From Telopea speciosissima (taxonomy: Eukaryota > Streptophyta > Magnoliopsida > Proteales > Proteaceae): a stretch of 64,000 nucleotides of DNA. Positions 10,960 through 23,883 of the stretch are shown piece by piece; the stretch's first letter is position 1; every line of letters starts with the position of its first letter. Under the pieces are notes generated by a model. It did no database searches. It was not told where the DNA came from and saw nothing but the letters and a program-made list of their open reading frames with translations. The position numbers and the translations under genes were made by a program. The stretch lies in the NCBI RefSeq assembly GCF_018873765.1, contig NC_057924.1, positions 25,477,542-25,541,541 on the forward strand, in the 5' to 3' direction.

Positions 10960-11700
10960 TTCTTGACCATCATGTTCCTTTCTTGGAATACATATGGCTT
11001 TAATAATGTGCTTACCAAGAAAAGTTTATCTTACCATGTCAATAAGTTTCACCCTAACTTTATATTTTTGTGTGAGACTAAGTGTGTGGATCACTCACTA
11101 GTGAAGCTCAAAGCTCCCCTTTCTCTTTATAATTGTGTTGCTTTTATCAATAGTGTTGAAACTAGAGGTGGTAAAGGAGGCATGCGAGTACTTTCTAACC
11201 CAGTAGTGCAAATCTTGACTTTATGAAGCTTAAATTATTTTATTGGAATCAAATTTGCTGATGGGAAGATGTTTTTTACCGATTAGTCTTTTTATATACA
11301 CCCCCTCATGTTCCTGATTGTGGTGAATGTTGGGAGTTGCTTTTTGATTTCCTCATGAAGCTTGACTATTTGTTCTACGTCATCGAGGATTTTAATGAAG
11401 TGCTCAATCCTTGTGATAAATTGGGTGGTCTACCCTTTCAACCCTCTTATTCTACCCTTAAGCTCAAGAATATAATCCATTGCTTTTCTCTTGATGATAT
11501 CAAAATGGGTGGTTCTTGCTTTACTTGGTCAAATAAATAAAAACCTCCTCACCTAATTAAAGAGTGTCTTGACAGAGCTATGGCCTCCCCTCAATGGCTT
11601 GATATTTTCCCTCTAGCCTCCCTTTCAAAACTTTCCCCTATAGGATCTGATCATAACCCCATTCTTCTTTCTACTTCTGGTTCTAGACCCTCTTATAAAA
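10960..11700 (+). pseudogene. LINE endonuclease domain
   Basis: Residues LSWNTYGFNN and FIFLCETK mark the N-terminal catalytic Asn and Glu of the endonuclease/exonuclease/phosphatase fold. IEDFNEVL (normally GDFN) at about 11382 and IGSDHNPILL at about 11642 give the later Asp-Asn and the SDH active-site motif. Frame breaks occur between the segments. The enzyme would nick target DNA during LINE insertion. Confidence 0.85.
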
Positions 11701-12379
11701 TATTATTTCATTTTCAACAAGCTTGGCTTTATTACCCAGATTTTCTTTCCATTTGCACCTCATCCTGTTCTACATGTCCTAAGGATTCCTTCCCTACTAA
11801 ATTGGCCTCTTTTTCTAACTTGTTGAGATTGTGGAACAGGGATGTTTTTGGGCATACTGATATTCTCAAACACAGGTTGTTTAACAGCTATCTTTATAAG
11901 TCAGAGGATTGTAACCCCAATCTGGATTTTATGGCTAAGACCCAACAACACCTTAAATGGATTTTTTATGCTGAGGAGTTTTTCTGGCTTCAGAAGTCTA
12001 GACATCTCTACATTCGAGATGGGGATAGGAATACTAAATTCTATCATTCTGTTTCTAAGTCCAATTTGAGGAAAAGAAAATTTGATTTTATTTGGTCTGA
12101 GGATGGTCGAAAACAAGAAAACCCTAAGGACTTGGCTAGTGCTTTTGCTTCTCATCTCAAAAAGATTTTCTCGACTTCTAACCCCTTGGATGCAGGTTTT
12201 CTGGAGTGCTTGTTTCGCCAAGTGCTATCTACGGAGGATTCATCTTTTCTTTGCACTCCCCCCTCTTCTATTGGTCCTTTTAAAGCACCTGGAATTGATG
12301 GTTTCCAGGCTTGTTTCTTTCAGAAGTTTTGGCCTCTTGTCCAGAATGATTTATTTTCGTTTGTTTCCCATTTTATGGA

Positions 12380-12807
12380 AATGGAAAAGAGATGTAACTC
12401 CCATTCCTTCAGAAATGGTAAGAACTTTAGCGCAAGAAGAATGGGTTGATCCGTATCTTCTTGACTTGGTCCTTCTTCCTCTCTTTTTTTAACAATACCG
12501 AGTTGGGCTCTTCTCCTATCTTTTTTTTAGATATGGTTATGGGCTCTTCTCCTATCCATATCAAATAGAACATGTTAAGCAAAAACTTTGAAGTTCTTGC
12601 AGAGTGGAACCATGTAGTACCAGACACGAGATAGATCTTCCAAAGAACAAGGCCTTTTTCGAATAAGCCAATTCATTTGGGACCCTGCAGATCCATTTTT
12701 TTTCTATTCAAAGATCAGCCCTTCTCCTATATGGAGAATACACATTCCAGTTAACTGAGCCTAATTCTAATTGTTTTGTTCTGAATCAAAGATACCCACG
12801 GGTTCTA
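12380..12807 (+). other. Insertion of organellar DNA into the LINE
   Basis: LINE protein homology stops at about 12375 (SHFM) and resumes at about 12808 (NGLNHTLICLIPK). The intervening 430 bp is foreign to the LINE. The part at 12591-12722 is plastid ycf2. The rest has three copies of CTTCTCCTAT and may be further plastid pieces, which I could not identify. Confidence 0.65.
12591..12722 (+). pseudogene. ycf2: Nuclear copy of plastid ycf2 C-terminal segment (NUPT)
   Basis: The plus strand encodes KFLQSGTM, a stop, then [19 protein letters not shown] and [13 protein letters not shown], which I recognise as the near-C-terminal region of plastid Ycf2, a large plastid-encoded protein. One in-frame stop (TAG for a Gln codon) and a diverged end show it is dead. 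About 130 bp is retained. Confidence 0.9.
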
Positions 12808-13450
12808 ATTCTCTCCCCAATGGTTTGAACCACACCCTCATTTGTCTTATCCCTAAGACAAATACGGCCTCTCACTTAGTTGATTTTAAACCAATCAGCT
12901 TTTGAATTGTTTTGTATAAGATTTTGTCCAAGTTGATTGCCAATAAACTTAAACTGCATCTGCACTCTTTTATTTCTCCTTTTCAAGCGGCTTTCAGCCC
13001 TGGTAGGCAAATTAATGATAACATTATTATTGTTCAGGAAATCTTTCACTTCTTCAAACATACCAAAGGTAAGACGGGTGATATTGCAATTAAAATTGAC
13101 ATGTCCAAGGGTTACGATAGACTTAAATGGAATTTGATTATTTCTTTATTCCGCTTTTTGGGCTTTGGGGAAAAATGGTGCAATTTAATTTTTTTTCTCC
13201 TCTATCTTCCACTTCTTTCTCAATGAAAATTGACCGTAGCTCTTGTAATCTATTCCATGCCTCTAGAGGTATCCGTCAAGGCTGCCCTTTGAATCCATAC
13301 TTATTCATTGTGGCCATAGAGGTCCTGTCCAAATTGTTTTCTGCTTATCCTGACTTAATCTTTTCAAAGGGGTGAAGGTGGTTAGAATAGCTTCGGAAAT
13401 TTCTCATCTTCTGTTTGTTGATGATACTTTAATTTTTTGTTGAGCCACCT
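12808..13450 (+). pseudogene. LINE reverse transcriptase
   Basis: Motifs in order: LICLIPKT; YKILSKLIANKLK; SPFQAAFSPGRQINDNI; IKIDMSKGYDRLKW (catalytic Asp); RGIRQGCPLNPYLF; and LLFVDDTLIFC (the F-x-DD catalytic pair) at about 13402-13440. Several frame changes and a stop after the VDD motif show inactivation. Confidence 0.9.
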
Positions 13451-13959
13451 CTGAGGACCATTTAACAATTATGGCCATTTTGGACCTTTTTATGACTTAC
13501 CAGGTCAAGAAATTAAGTTCCTTTCTTATGCAGGACGCTCTGTTTTAATTAAATCGATTTTAGCCTCTACTCCTGCTAATCATATGAACTGTTTTGAGTT
13601 TTTCCTTAAGATTTGTAGATCCATTGATTCTATTTGTCTTAATTTTTGGCTTGGTAACTATGGATCTCAGAAAAAATCTGCTTTTATTGTTTGGGATAAA
13701 ATGTGAAGTTCTAAATCTCTTGGGGTCTTGGGTTTCGTAAAACTAAGCATCATAATAAGGCTTTATTGATGAAAATTGGATGGAAATTACTTACCGATCA
13801 GTCTGCTTTGTAGGCTCGAGTCTTAAAAACCTGTTATTCCCCAAAATTCTCCTTGTTTGACTCCAAAACAATTTCTAAAAATAGATCCTGGAACTGGAAT
13901 AGTGTGTCTGATACTATTCCATCTTTGAAAAAGATTGTGTCAGGAAAATAGGTAATGGG

Positions 13960-14460
13960 AAATTGACTTTTTTTTGGACTGATCCATGGACTCCATCTCT
14001 CCCAGGGTGTTCTATTCCATCTCCAAATACTGTTGGTTTGTCTGATAAGGTTGATAAATTTATTTCTAACTCTGCGTGGAACTCTTGTATGCTTAATTCT
14101 ACTATCCCTGTGGACGTCTCTTTCCATATTCTTAGAATTAATTTATCTGATTCTAATGATAGTTGGTGGTGTTCCCTGACTAAAACTGGTAAATTCACCA
14201 CTAAACTTACTACTAGATCCCTGTCTTCATTAAATCCATCCTTTAATTTATTGCTTTCCACTTGGTGAAAATTCTTTTGGAAACTTAAATTACATCCCAA
14301 ATTTAAATTGTTTTTCTAGCATGTGTTAAATGCAAACTCCCAATCAAGGCAACTTTACACAAATGGCTTCCGATCGAACCCTATTGTGCTCTTTGTGGAA
14401 ACTGTGTCGAATCATACTACCACTTATTCCTTTCTTGTGACTAGGTTAAACATATTTGGG
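13960..14460 (+). pseudogene. LINE C-terminal zf-RVT-like region
   Basis: Residues FFWTDPWTPSLPG and WWCSLTKTGKFTTK, then FWKLKLHPKFKLF and LCGNCVESYYHLFLSC (frameshifted), match the plant LINE C-terminal zinc-binding region that follows the reverse transcriptase. The same motif CGNCIESY appears in the second copy at about 60510. Confidence 0.75.
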
Positions 14461-15240
14461 CTATTGGTCCGCTGGGGTTGAGAACCAAATTTTTGTCTCA
14501 CCTTTCTCTGGAAAATTTATGTCTCTCTATGTTGGTTAAGTTGAAGTTGGACAAAAAATCAATATCTTGGTTCTTTGGGGTTTTTATTATTTCTTGTTAT
14601 TTTATTTGATCCATTCGAAACAAGGTGGTCTATGCCCATGAGAAATCGGGTCCAATTTGGGTTATGAAAAATATTGATCAATGGTTAGCTGATTTGGAAT
14701 TATCCCCCCCCCCCCCTATTGTTCATCCCTTTGATGTTTATTACCAATTTGAGGAGGTTTCTCAATTAGCTACTTTTTTTCACTTACCTATTTTTAATTT
14801 TCCTGTTTTAATCTGTGTAGGATTTCATATCCCAGGACTAAGTACAGCAAGATGGTCTTATCTTTTTTTGATAGATGGCAAGTTTAAGTTGTTTGCTACA
14901 GGCTTGATCAAATCTTCCCAGAAGTTGGAACCAGAGCTATTTTGTATTCGTACAAGGCTTGATTATACCTCCAGTTTAGGGTTGAAGATTAAAGAAGTGT
15001 GGTGTTCGAATCAGCAGATCTCCAATCTTCTTCCATCTCCAACTACTAATCATTGGCTGTAGCATCTCCTTCAATACCTTTTGTATATCAGCTCTGTTTG
15101 CCCAGGACTTGAACTTAAAATTTAGTATGATAGGGACTTTGTGTTCGGGAGTAGTTTCTAATTTGGCCATCATCTCTCTCCTATATGTATTCCTCCTTCT
15201 AGTTTATCTATTTTTTCTCATCAGAATAAAAAAAGTTAAG

Positions 15241-17049
15241 ACGTTTAATTATGAGGCCGTGTACATTATCCAATATACCATGTCTAGCCGTCTAGGCAGA
15301 ACCTAAGACTGTCACCACATGACCCAATGGTCATCCCTATTGGATAAAAGGTTCGTCATCTCACAAAATATTTAACCAAAAAAAAAATCTTTACAAAAAA
15401 GCAAAATCTGTTTCTTTTGACGGCCCAAATTGTGCACGACATGGCAATTTGATGGTGCTCAAGTTTCATGGACCAATCATACTTAGGTCACCATATTGAA
15501 TCTTAAAACCTATCCGATATGCATATATAAAAGCTTCAGTTTAAGAAACTGGCACAAGATTCAACTTTGGTAATTCAGCCTCCTATCAAAGACTTCATCC
15601 TTTACTCTCGTCCCCAACCTTCACTAAGGATGTTAAAAATCTAGTGCAGGGGACCCTTATAGCATATACTATTCCTTCTGGAATGCTAAAAACCAATTGC
15701 TAATATCCAGCACTAAATGGAATCTCGGCCATATCCTCTCTGTATTCAACCAATGGAGTATAGCATCCAATGAGCCCTCCAACCATTATTATAACCTCTC
15801 TGTAGTCAACCAATAGAGTACAGAATCCAATGACCCCTCGAGCCATTATTTTCAAAATCACAGTCCCCAACGCAATTGGCACTCCTGGTAGCACCCCCAC
15901 CCACTTCGACCCCTCTGTAGGTGGAAATGTTGCCAGAAGTTGCAGTTCTGCAGCTGCTATTACGTATCACGGATGAGAGAATTAACTTAATTTCTGGCTC
16001 TGCTGGTTAGTGTTCCATTTTGCTCATTCCAGGATTATCTCAAGTTGAGGTTTGACTTGGGGCAGGTCAATGTCATAACAACCTTAAAAGCCAGACCGAA
16101 GGGCATTCATCTAGCTATGGAACAGGTTTAACTTAAGGGCTTAACAGGATCCATAATACTTTCCTATTGCCTAGTACTGATCACTTTGAATTCTGCAAAA
16201 TTTTCTGTATTTATTTGCTCCTCTTTAATACGTACACAATGTCTTTTGAATAGTTTGGATGACCTGAAAGGGAGGAATAAGGATAATTTGGCACATAAAT
16301 TAGCTAAGAAAGTAAAAATTGATAATATTGATACGCTTGTAGGTATGTAGAGTTACCTATGAAGATTTCATTCGACCAATATTAATGAGTCGGTGGATGA
16401 TTGGATCTGTGTCCAGAGTCCATACACATTTGTATTGAAATATTGCACGTAATATTGAGTATCAAATCTACAAGCTCTACACCAACGATTGCCTTAGCAG
16501 AACATCGTGTGTCATATCCGATTGCTTTCAAGAGGTACTCACTGTAGGCAAGCATTCCTCTCAAACATCATCAGTTCCTCCAGTTCGTAACCAACAGTTG
16601 AATCCACTTGTTTGATATACGCCAGTCACAACAGCGTTCCATTGCCATGAAGCAAAAGGGGAGTGAAAAGCAAAAGGAGACCTGCTTTTGAAAGATCATA
16701 AAATGAAGCGAGGGTCGTTCTTTTTATCAAACAAAAGAAAAAAAGTAAAAAAGAACGAAAATCAAGTCCTCGCAGAACTAGAGACAACCAGGTACCCACA
16801 AAATCGGGGTATAAAGTATATGGGTAATATATGGAAGCCAAACTACCACAAAAGCGAAGGTCCAGCACTTGCGAGTAGAAGCCAAAAAACAGATAAAAGC
16901 GCAGCAAAATGAAGTCAGAACTTGGCAGGTGAGGAGAAAAATGAGGAGAGCACCAGACAGACAAGCACCGAGGTACTGTTCCTTCTAAAGTTCTGCTAGG
17001 AGCTTTGCAGAATCAAGTAAAATCCTCAAGGTTGTGAAAGAACCACATT
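15241..17049. other. Intergenic, no gene recognised
   Basis: No supported gene. It contains a 60 bp tandem duplication (15728-15847) and purine-rich sequence near 16640-16960. Open frames here lack family motifs. The right end approaches the 3' flank of SEC61A. Confidence 0.5.
15728..15847. repeat. 60 bp tandem duplication, two copies
   Basis: CCTCTCTGTATTCAACCAAT and CCTCTCTGTAGTCAACCAAT begin the two units, each ending with CCATTATT. The period is a multiple of three, so a minus-strand frame shows a repeated 20-residue unit (GVIGFCTLLVDYRE / GLIGCYTPLVEYRE), which I do not regard as coding. Confidence 0.75.
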
Positions 17050-17365
17050 TTGCACCGAGGATCCAATGGTACCGGTAGTGATTTAAATGAGAAAAGGAGA
17101 AGTAAGCATAAGCATCTTGTATGGACACAAAGTGCGCATATCTCTCTTCATGTGTTAATCCACCATATTCAAAGTCACAAAATAAGGGGAAAAAAACAAA
17201 AAAGAACTACAGCTCAACTACTCTACGATCTTGATCTCCATCTCTAACCATGTCACGTTAACAAAACAAGGATCTACATACATCTCTCAGCTCACCAAAA
17301 CTGTTAGGGAGCTCATTGGCACCACCATCCATCCATTCTTCAAAATGAAACTACCACCAGCTGGC

Positions 17366-20300
17366 TTAAAGTCCAAAGAAGCCCAGTTCACTGGCTCTCT
17401 CCTTCTCAAATGTCTCAAAGTATTGATATATGATCGTGACAGCAAGCAGAATTCCAGTTCCCGACCCAATCGCTCCCATGAAGTCAGCCAACACTGTCAA
17501 TGCACCAATGCACATGCCCCCAAAGGCAGCAGCTGTTGGTATGTAGCGGTTCAATTCCTTCTGCAAATTCGACTCCCGATGACCGGGCATCACCATTTGT
17601 TGCTCCTGCAAAACCAGAAAGGAGAACATCAAATGGAGTAGTCCATTCATACTTCACAAGCATCCTACTTGCCATCTGATCACATAAACTAATCCTAAAG
17701 ATGCAATTTCATTCAATAAGCAGAAAAAACTCGAATGTGGTTTGGAGCAAACAATTTCACGTTCGAAACTAAATGTCTAACAAAAGGCATCATCATAGAT
17801 GTCCATATGCAAGTGTATCTCTAATTTAAAAAACCGCAGTGCAATGGCTAGTGGATCCCCTCCATCTGGATAGGGGAACCCCAGCAAATGCCAGATTCAG
17901 GTTTGCACTAAAAAATGTGGCTCTATGTCCCAAGGAGTTGGCTCATGTTATTTTCCCCCAACATCCAAGGAGACAAGAATGACAGATGTCCAACTGTTAT
18001 TAACTAACCATGGGACAATAAATGAAGACACCACTCCCATGGCCTGAGAGAATTCCCAGGATGCACTACTACTTGCATGGAGCTGCCATAATGTCGGATT
18101 CCACAGAAATCTTTTCAGGGAAGAAAAAAAAATGAACACCGAAAGAAATAATGAAACCATTTCCTTCCTTTTTGCAGCAGTAGAAATTATGTCTTTTATG
18201 GATTCTTATGCAAAATGAATAGGCACAAGCTTGGGATTCTAACATCAATATAAAGTAGGAAAAATCAGAAAAAGCAAATTAGATTCTGGAAAAAAGAAAA
18301 AGTCAACTCTATTTTTATCACCATTTTTATGCTGGTTACTAGGCCAATTTTAAGTTAAGAACTAGACCATTGCAATGCTATGGAAGACAAAATAAAATAG
18401 AAATTATTTCACATGGTTGTAAAAGTAAAATTCTTTTAACTTCATGAATAAAAAAAGGATACTCTATTGACGCTTCTAGATGATGCTTGTAAGCTGCAGC
18501 AGTAAGACAATCAAATTAAACTATTGAGACTCGTCAGGAAATTGATCAAATTACTTGGTATAGCAAGAAAGCTATTGCCCCAATTGGGGCAGGTCAGCTT
18601 CAGTATAATTTTGGCTAAAGCAAACCTATTTGAACAATGATTCAGTACAGTTTGGGATAGGGGTGCAAGTTTGGCCCTGTCGGCCCAAACCCGCCCTGGC
18701 CCACCTTGAGCCCGAACAGGACCTAGGCTGGGTTATTTGGTCCTGAGAGCAGGTCAGGGCTGGAAATTTCTGGCCTTGAGTCAGGGTCGGGTCGGGCTAG
18801 GGTTGAGGCTTCCGGCTAAGCTTGGCCCAACCCAGCCTGACCCTGATTTAAGTTATACTATAAACTATATATTGATATAATATATACATTATAAACTTTA
18901 AACGTCACCCATATTTTTTTTATAATATATTATATACGAAGACAATAAGTGATACAAAACATTTTATTAGAGTGTTATTTTGTGTAAAATTGATAATGTT
19001 CTCCCCAGTCCATTCCAGCCCATGCATTTCTTTCCCCCTCCCCATGATCAGGGCCAATCAGTGTCAGCCCAGCCCGACCTTGAGGGTGGGTCAAGGTTGG
19101 ATTTTTCTAGCCCTGAGTCAAGGTCGGGTCAGGCTTGGTCCCAGCTAAGGAGACTTAGGGTTGGGCTAGGGTTCTATAAAGCCCGGCCCAACCCGACCCG
19201 GTTGCAGCCCTAGTTTGGGATAAACAAAATCTATGGGGCAAGTCAGCTTCAAAAATCCAATTGCATTCATCTAAAGCTTTTACCTAGGAAAAATAGATAA
19301 GAAAACCGTAGCAGATAGGATCAGGGGCCACATAGATACCTTCAACTGCTTGGCTACATCTCGAGCAGAGGATCCAGAGACTTCAATCCAAGTTTTTGAG
19401 AAAAGAGCACAAGCTGAAAGCATAAACACAATATAGAACAAAGCATGGAAGGGATTGGCTGCCATATCCGCCAAGCTGAAAAGAGATCCCAATAAGCCAA
19501 GTTACAATAACAAGCATCAGTAAACAAGTAAAGAAACGGGAAAAAAGAAATCTGATCAATGACTTCTACACAGGCAGAGATATAACACAATGCCATGTTA
19601 AAGGACATCCAAATAGCAAAGTAACAGAAAATTAATGAGATGCTTTCCATCACCTTGATGGTGCAGTGATATAGTATGCAATACCGCCAACAGGGATAAA
19701 CTGACCACCAGAGTACTCCGACTCCTTCCACTTACCAAGTAGATTAACAAGAAAATTTCCACTGTACCTCCTGTACAGTAACTGCACCAATATAAACAGT
19801 ATTAAGGCCAAGGCTTTTAAGATACAGTGAGAAAAGCTAAAGCTTAACATTCAAAAATAAAACTTTGGCACCTGAGAAATAAAGTAAAGGTTGGAAACAA
19901 GGGCAGATTGTAGTATAATTGGCATGTTGGAGGTGTAGAAAAGCTTGATTGGATATGAGCCTTGTTGTCCACGGGCATTCTTCGACCTCACAGGCAAAAC
20001 AATACGGAACCCTTGGAAATAGATAACAATGAGGAAGATCAAGACTGTAGCAAGCAAATTTGTCACATTTGGTAGGTTCTGCCGGTAGAATGCCTCACGA
20101 AGAGCACGAACCTTATCTGTACGAGTTATCAGGAGATGGAATAATGCAATTACAGCACCTTCAAATTCAGCTCCACGCCCACTATTGATGGTTGTTGGAC
20201 TAAATGCTTTCCAAATTATGTTTTCACTGCAGTAAGAAACAAGAAGTCTCTATTTAAGGTACTCAACCAACAAAGCTATATTGCAATGGAGACCGTCAAC

Positions 20301-21506
20301 AATAATAATCAGCAGCTTACCAGATATTTGTCGCTATGAACAGGGAAATTCCAGATCCCAGTCCATAACCTTTCTGGAGAAGTTCATCCAAGCATATCAC
20401 TATGATACCCGCAAAGCAGAGCTGGATGATGATGAGAATTGCATTGCCTACTCCAAGTTGGCTGACACTACCGTACATCCCAGACAAAACATATGCAACC
20501 GCCTCACCAACAGCAATGAGTATGCCCAACAGCTTCTGAGCACCATTTCTGAGAAGAAATCAATGGCTTCATTAGATGAAGTATATAATAGCAAACCCAA
20601 TTTAGTGGTAAATGGCAAAGGTGCCTAACTCCTCTCCATCTACATGTCATAGTACTTACAATAGCAAATATAAGTGTCAAGTAATTGTAAGCAAGGGCAA
20701 TGCACTAAAGCATGTGGGTCTAAAGTAAAATACGGTGCTAACAAACAAGTCAAACAAGCAATTAATAAGTAAGTTCAAACAACTTGAGAGACTCCCAAGG
20801 TATCTTCAGCATATAGAAATCTCGAGGAAGAGAGATCCCTTATTGTTTTCCTAATTAAGCTTAACAAGAGAGATCCCATATTGTTTTCCTAACTAAACTT
20901 GAAATATGTCCAGGCCATTATCCCATGTTAATTAGAAGCAAAGTCATCTATGAAATAGCCAAATTTAACTAGACATGGGAAAGTTCATAATGACTATTAG
21001 GACCCCCACCCAGTTCATAAGATAAAGCATCAATAGGGATGATAGTTGGACCCACAATTTGAAGAAAAAACAGTATGTGATCAGGGGATTCAAGGCTTAA
21101 TAGGGACAAAAGGACCAGTAGACTCACAAAACTATTCAGAAAAGATTGCTAAAAATACTTACAAGAGTGCCCGATCTTCACGGACACTGTTGTCCACTTC
21201 GATGATCTTTGACCCAGCTAAAAGTTGCATCACCAGTCCAGATGTCACAATGGGAGTAATACCAAGCTCCATTACAGTCCCACGATTTGAAGCGAGAATA
21301 ACACGCATCCAGTAAAAAGGATCTGCTCCTGTCGTGGAGTGTATCCCATATAGAGGAAGTTGACTACAGACCAGGAAAATGAAAAGGGAGATCACAGTGT
21401 ATATAACTTTCTCTCTGAATGGAACCTTCCTGTCTGCACTCTGCACTTCTGGTAGAAATGACAGGAATGGTCTGACAAGATGAAGAACCCTGAATCCTCC
21501 CCCCAT
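17366..21506 (-). CDS. SEC61A: SEC61 alpha, ER protein translocon channel subunit (six coding exons)
   Basis: Coding exons on the minus strand are 21506-21163, 20548-20321, 20226-19872, 19781-19654, 19475-19340 and 17605-17366. All introns are GT...AG and the exons total 1431 nt, i.e. 476 residues plus stop, the usual Sec61 alpha length. The protein starts [20 protein letters not shown], continues with the conserved plug and lateral-gate helices ([50 protein letters not shown]) and ends ELGFFGL. It is the multi-spanning channel of the SecY/Sec61 family in the ER membrane that moves nascent proteins into the lumen or membrane. The start is the first ATG after a 5' UTR splice acceptor. I see no damage. 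A 555 bp hAT MITE lies in the last intron. Confidence 0.97.
18658..19212. mobile_element. hAT-type MITE in SEC61A last intron
   Basis: The 555 bp element begins TAGGGGTGCAA and ends TTGCAGCCCTA, an imperfect terminal inverted repeat. It is flanked by perfect 8 bp duplications GTTTGGGA at 18650-18657 and 19213-19220. The interior has GC-rich GGGTCGGG/GGCCCAACCC blocks, duplicated near 18770-18850 and 19085-19200, around an AT-rich centre. It is non-autonomous, and the 8 bp duplication is the hAT superfamily hallmark. Confidence 0.93.
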
Positions 21507-21542
21507 TTGAAATTATCAAACTAGGACAGTCCCACCTGTGAC
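21507..21542 (-). other. SEC61A: SEC61A 5' UTR part of the first coding exon
   Basis: An acceptor TTGATTTCAG precedes 21542 on the minus strand, leaving 36 nt of untranslated leader before the ATG at 21506. Confidence 0.7.
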
Positions 21543-23883
21543 CTGAAATCAATAAGTGGTCAGCAGCAGCAGCATCAATTCAGCTAAAACACCAATGTTA
21601 GTGAGGCAAAAGGTTAAATAAAACAAACGATATGATGTTGACGCTGATGATGATTCAATGTTGATGAGCTCATTGTGATGATTATCATTATTATTCCAAT
21701 AAAGAAAAAGGAAATGAGAAATATAATGGAAGCGAAACTAGGAAGTAGGAACTTCCCTAATTTCAAAAGGAGAATAACAAGAATATTTAAGAGCCAAAAG
21801 AAAATTAAAATAGCAATAAATGCAAATCTGTGTGAGTAAAAAAATAAATCTAATTGCAACAAGTAAAAAAAAATCATTATCCTAGTTAAAACTATAAAGG
21901 GAATTGCTGACATAAAAATTTTAAAACAGCCAGTATAAAAGTATGGGATGGAAACTAGAAAAGATGATCAAATAAATAAAAATAAATAAACACATTTTGT
22001 ATTAGCTCAGACTATCATTGTCAAAGCAGACTGTTGGAGAATCGAAATTACCTAACGGATAGGGTTTAAAATACCAAATAATTTCCAGAATCGCACCAAA
22101 GTAAGAAACCAAATTTCAGGAGATTTAAATATCGGAATATTAAGAGCTCTGATCTGGTTAAAAAGGTTGATCGAGTCCTATTTGGGAATGAGAATAAGAT
22201 ATCAAAAAGATCTGAGGAAATCTCTAAGTCACTAAACCGACAGGGAATGTTAGAATATTTTAGAGTAGAAAGAATAAGGCTTAGATCAAATAAACAGCAT
22301 CAATGAATCTTAGTTATGAAGCAGGACAGAAATCTGAACCAGAACTTGAAAAGAAAATCAGAACAGATATCAAGAAGCAAGGATTTTAAGAGAAAACAAA
22401 TATCAGCCAAATATATATATAGATAAGATTCCGTCTGAGACAAGGAAAACTAAAACCAAAAATCTATCAGAAAATTGAAACTGGACTGAAATATTGATTA
22501 GATACTGTTCTATAGAAGAGATAAGAATTTAGAATGTAAAATCAGAACCAGAACTATTTAGCGAAGTAAATTAGATAAAAAAAAAGCATGCACAGCACAG
22601 AAGATTTTTTAAATTGACCTTATTGAGGGGGGAAAAAGAGAGGACAAAAAGGGACCTGACCTTGGAATCACCCCAATCAACCTACTTAATCACCAAGCAG
22701 GGACTGAAACTGAATCACTTCAGAGCATTGCAGATCCAATGCTCTGAATTACCCCAGTACTGAGGCAACAAGCTAAACTTTCATTATCTTAAATCGTGGA
22801 GGAGGCAATCTGGCAATACCACTTACAATGTATATATAACTACGTGTTTTGGACTAAACAAACTATTAAAACTAGCAAGGAATCTCCTATGCTTGAGCTT
22901 CAATAAGGAGTGACCCGACATTACTATGACTCTAATATAGGAAAACCAAACAGGAAAAGGAACTTCCTATCTGCGTAGGCTAAGTTGGAAGTTTCCTATC
23001 TTAACCAAGAAGTACAAGAAATAAGGACTAAAATCTCCCACGGAATAAGTGAACCAGTGGTTCCTGAATCAGAAGTTGGTTCAGAACATGAACCGTAAGC
23101 CAAAAAAAAAATTCAGGTTCTCATTCTATCGCAGGTAATTCTCTTCTTCTCCCCTCCGGCTGGATCACAGAGCTTCGCTTAGACAAGAAAGGAAATGAAA
23201 ACACACATTACTCATGAACCTCCGAGACGTGATACAAGACAAGAACTTTTGATAATCTAAGTAGACAGCGTCACTCAAATAAAAATAACAAAACATGCAT
23301 GCACCAAAATACTCAGAATTGTGGCATATGAAAAAGATGTTGATAATCAAGACAGGACATGGACGAAAAATACGTATGATTTACATATCAGAAGATTCAG
23401 AACAATCACAGGTCTATTTGCTTCCAGGTTATTATTAAAACTGTTAAAAAGTAATCTATGCATGCAGTCTCTACCGTTATATGTCTCAGAAGCGATTTGG
23501 TTTCAGAATTCGAAGGAAATTTAGCAGCCAATAATTGGAACAATTATACAGACAAGAAGATCTATAAACAGAGGATCTGTTTTCAATAGATCTACAACCT
23601 TCCATCCTTTAAAAAATATATATATAATTCAGAATATTCGCAACGCCACAAAAAGTTGCATCCGATCTCACCAATAAAAAACAATGGAATAGAGAAAACT
23701 TCATATTTAGTTCTTAAAGGCGGAAGCACAGAGCAAATCCAGATCGACAAATTAAAACATAAATCAATCAATCAATCAATCCAATTGCATGCATTAGGAT
23801 ACCAACAATGTATTGAAGAAGATGATCAGAAGTTTCGCAGACAGATCTGCAGAAGCTTGCAACCAACGGATTCAGAACCTTAC
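21543..23883 (-). other. SEC61A: SEC61A 5' UTR intron
   Basis: The intron is inferred from the donor CGCAAG|GTAAGG at 23884/23883 and the acceptor CAG|GTCACAGG at 21543/21542. It is about 2.3 kb, AT-rich, and contains no recognised gene. Long leader introns are common in plant housekeeping genes and can enhance expression. An additional leader exon inside it cannot be excluded. Confidence 0.6.

Larger units (their letters stand above)
10690..15240 (+). mobile_element. Degenerate L1-type LINE (non-LTR retrotransposon)
   Basis: Consecutive plus-strand segments give an AP-like endonuclease (10960-11700), a linker, a reverse transcriptase (12808-13450) and a zinc-binding-reverse-transcriptase C-terminal region (13960-14460). 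These are split by frameshifts and stops and interrupted by plastid DNA near 12380-12807. The 3' end is AT-rich and finishes around AATAAAAAAAG at 15225. The region 14830-15060 matches a second LINE fragment at 60920-61170, supporting a repeated family. Not active. Confidence 0.88.

Noticed and set aside
12427..12627. Minus-strand frame over the plastid insert
   Set aside because: It is the antisense of the ycf2 segment; the plus-strand reading matches Ycf2.
15700..15900. Minus-strand frame with a repeated 20-residue unit
   Set aside because: Explained by a 60 bp tandem duplication; no start context, partner exon or known domain.
16626..16964. 112-residue minus-strand frame rich in Phe and Leu
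   Set aside because: Looks like the complement of purine-rich non-coding DNA; no motif or splice context.
20281..20628. Plus-strand frames opposite SEC61A exons
   Set aside because: Shadows of the minus-strand SEC61A exons, which have splice sites and homology.
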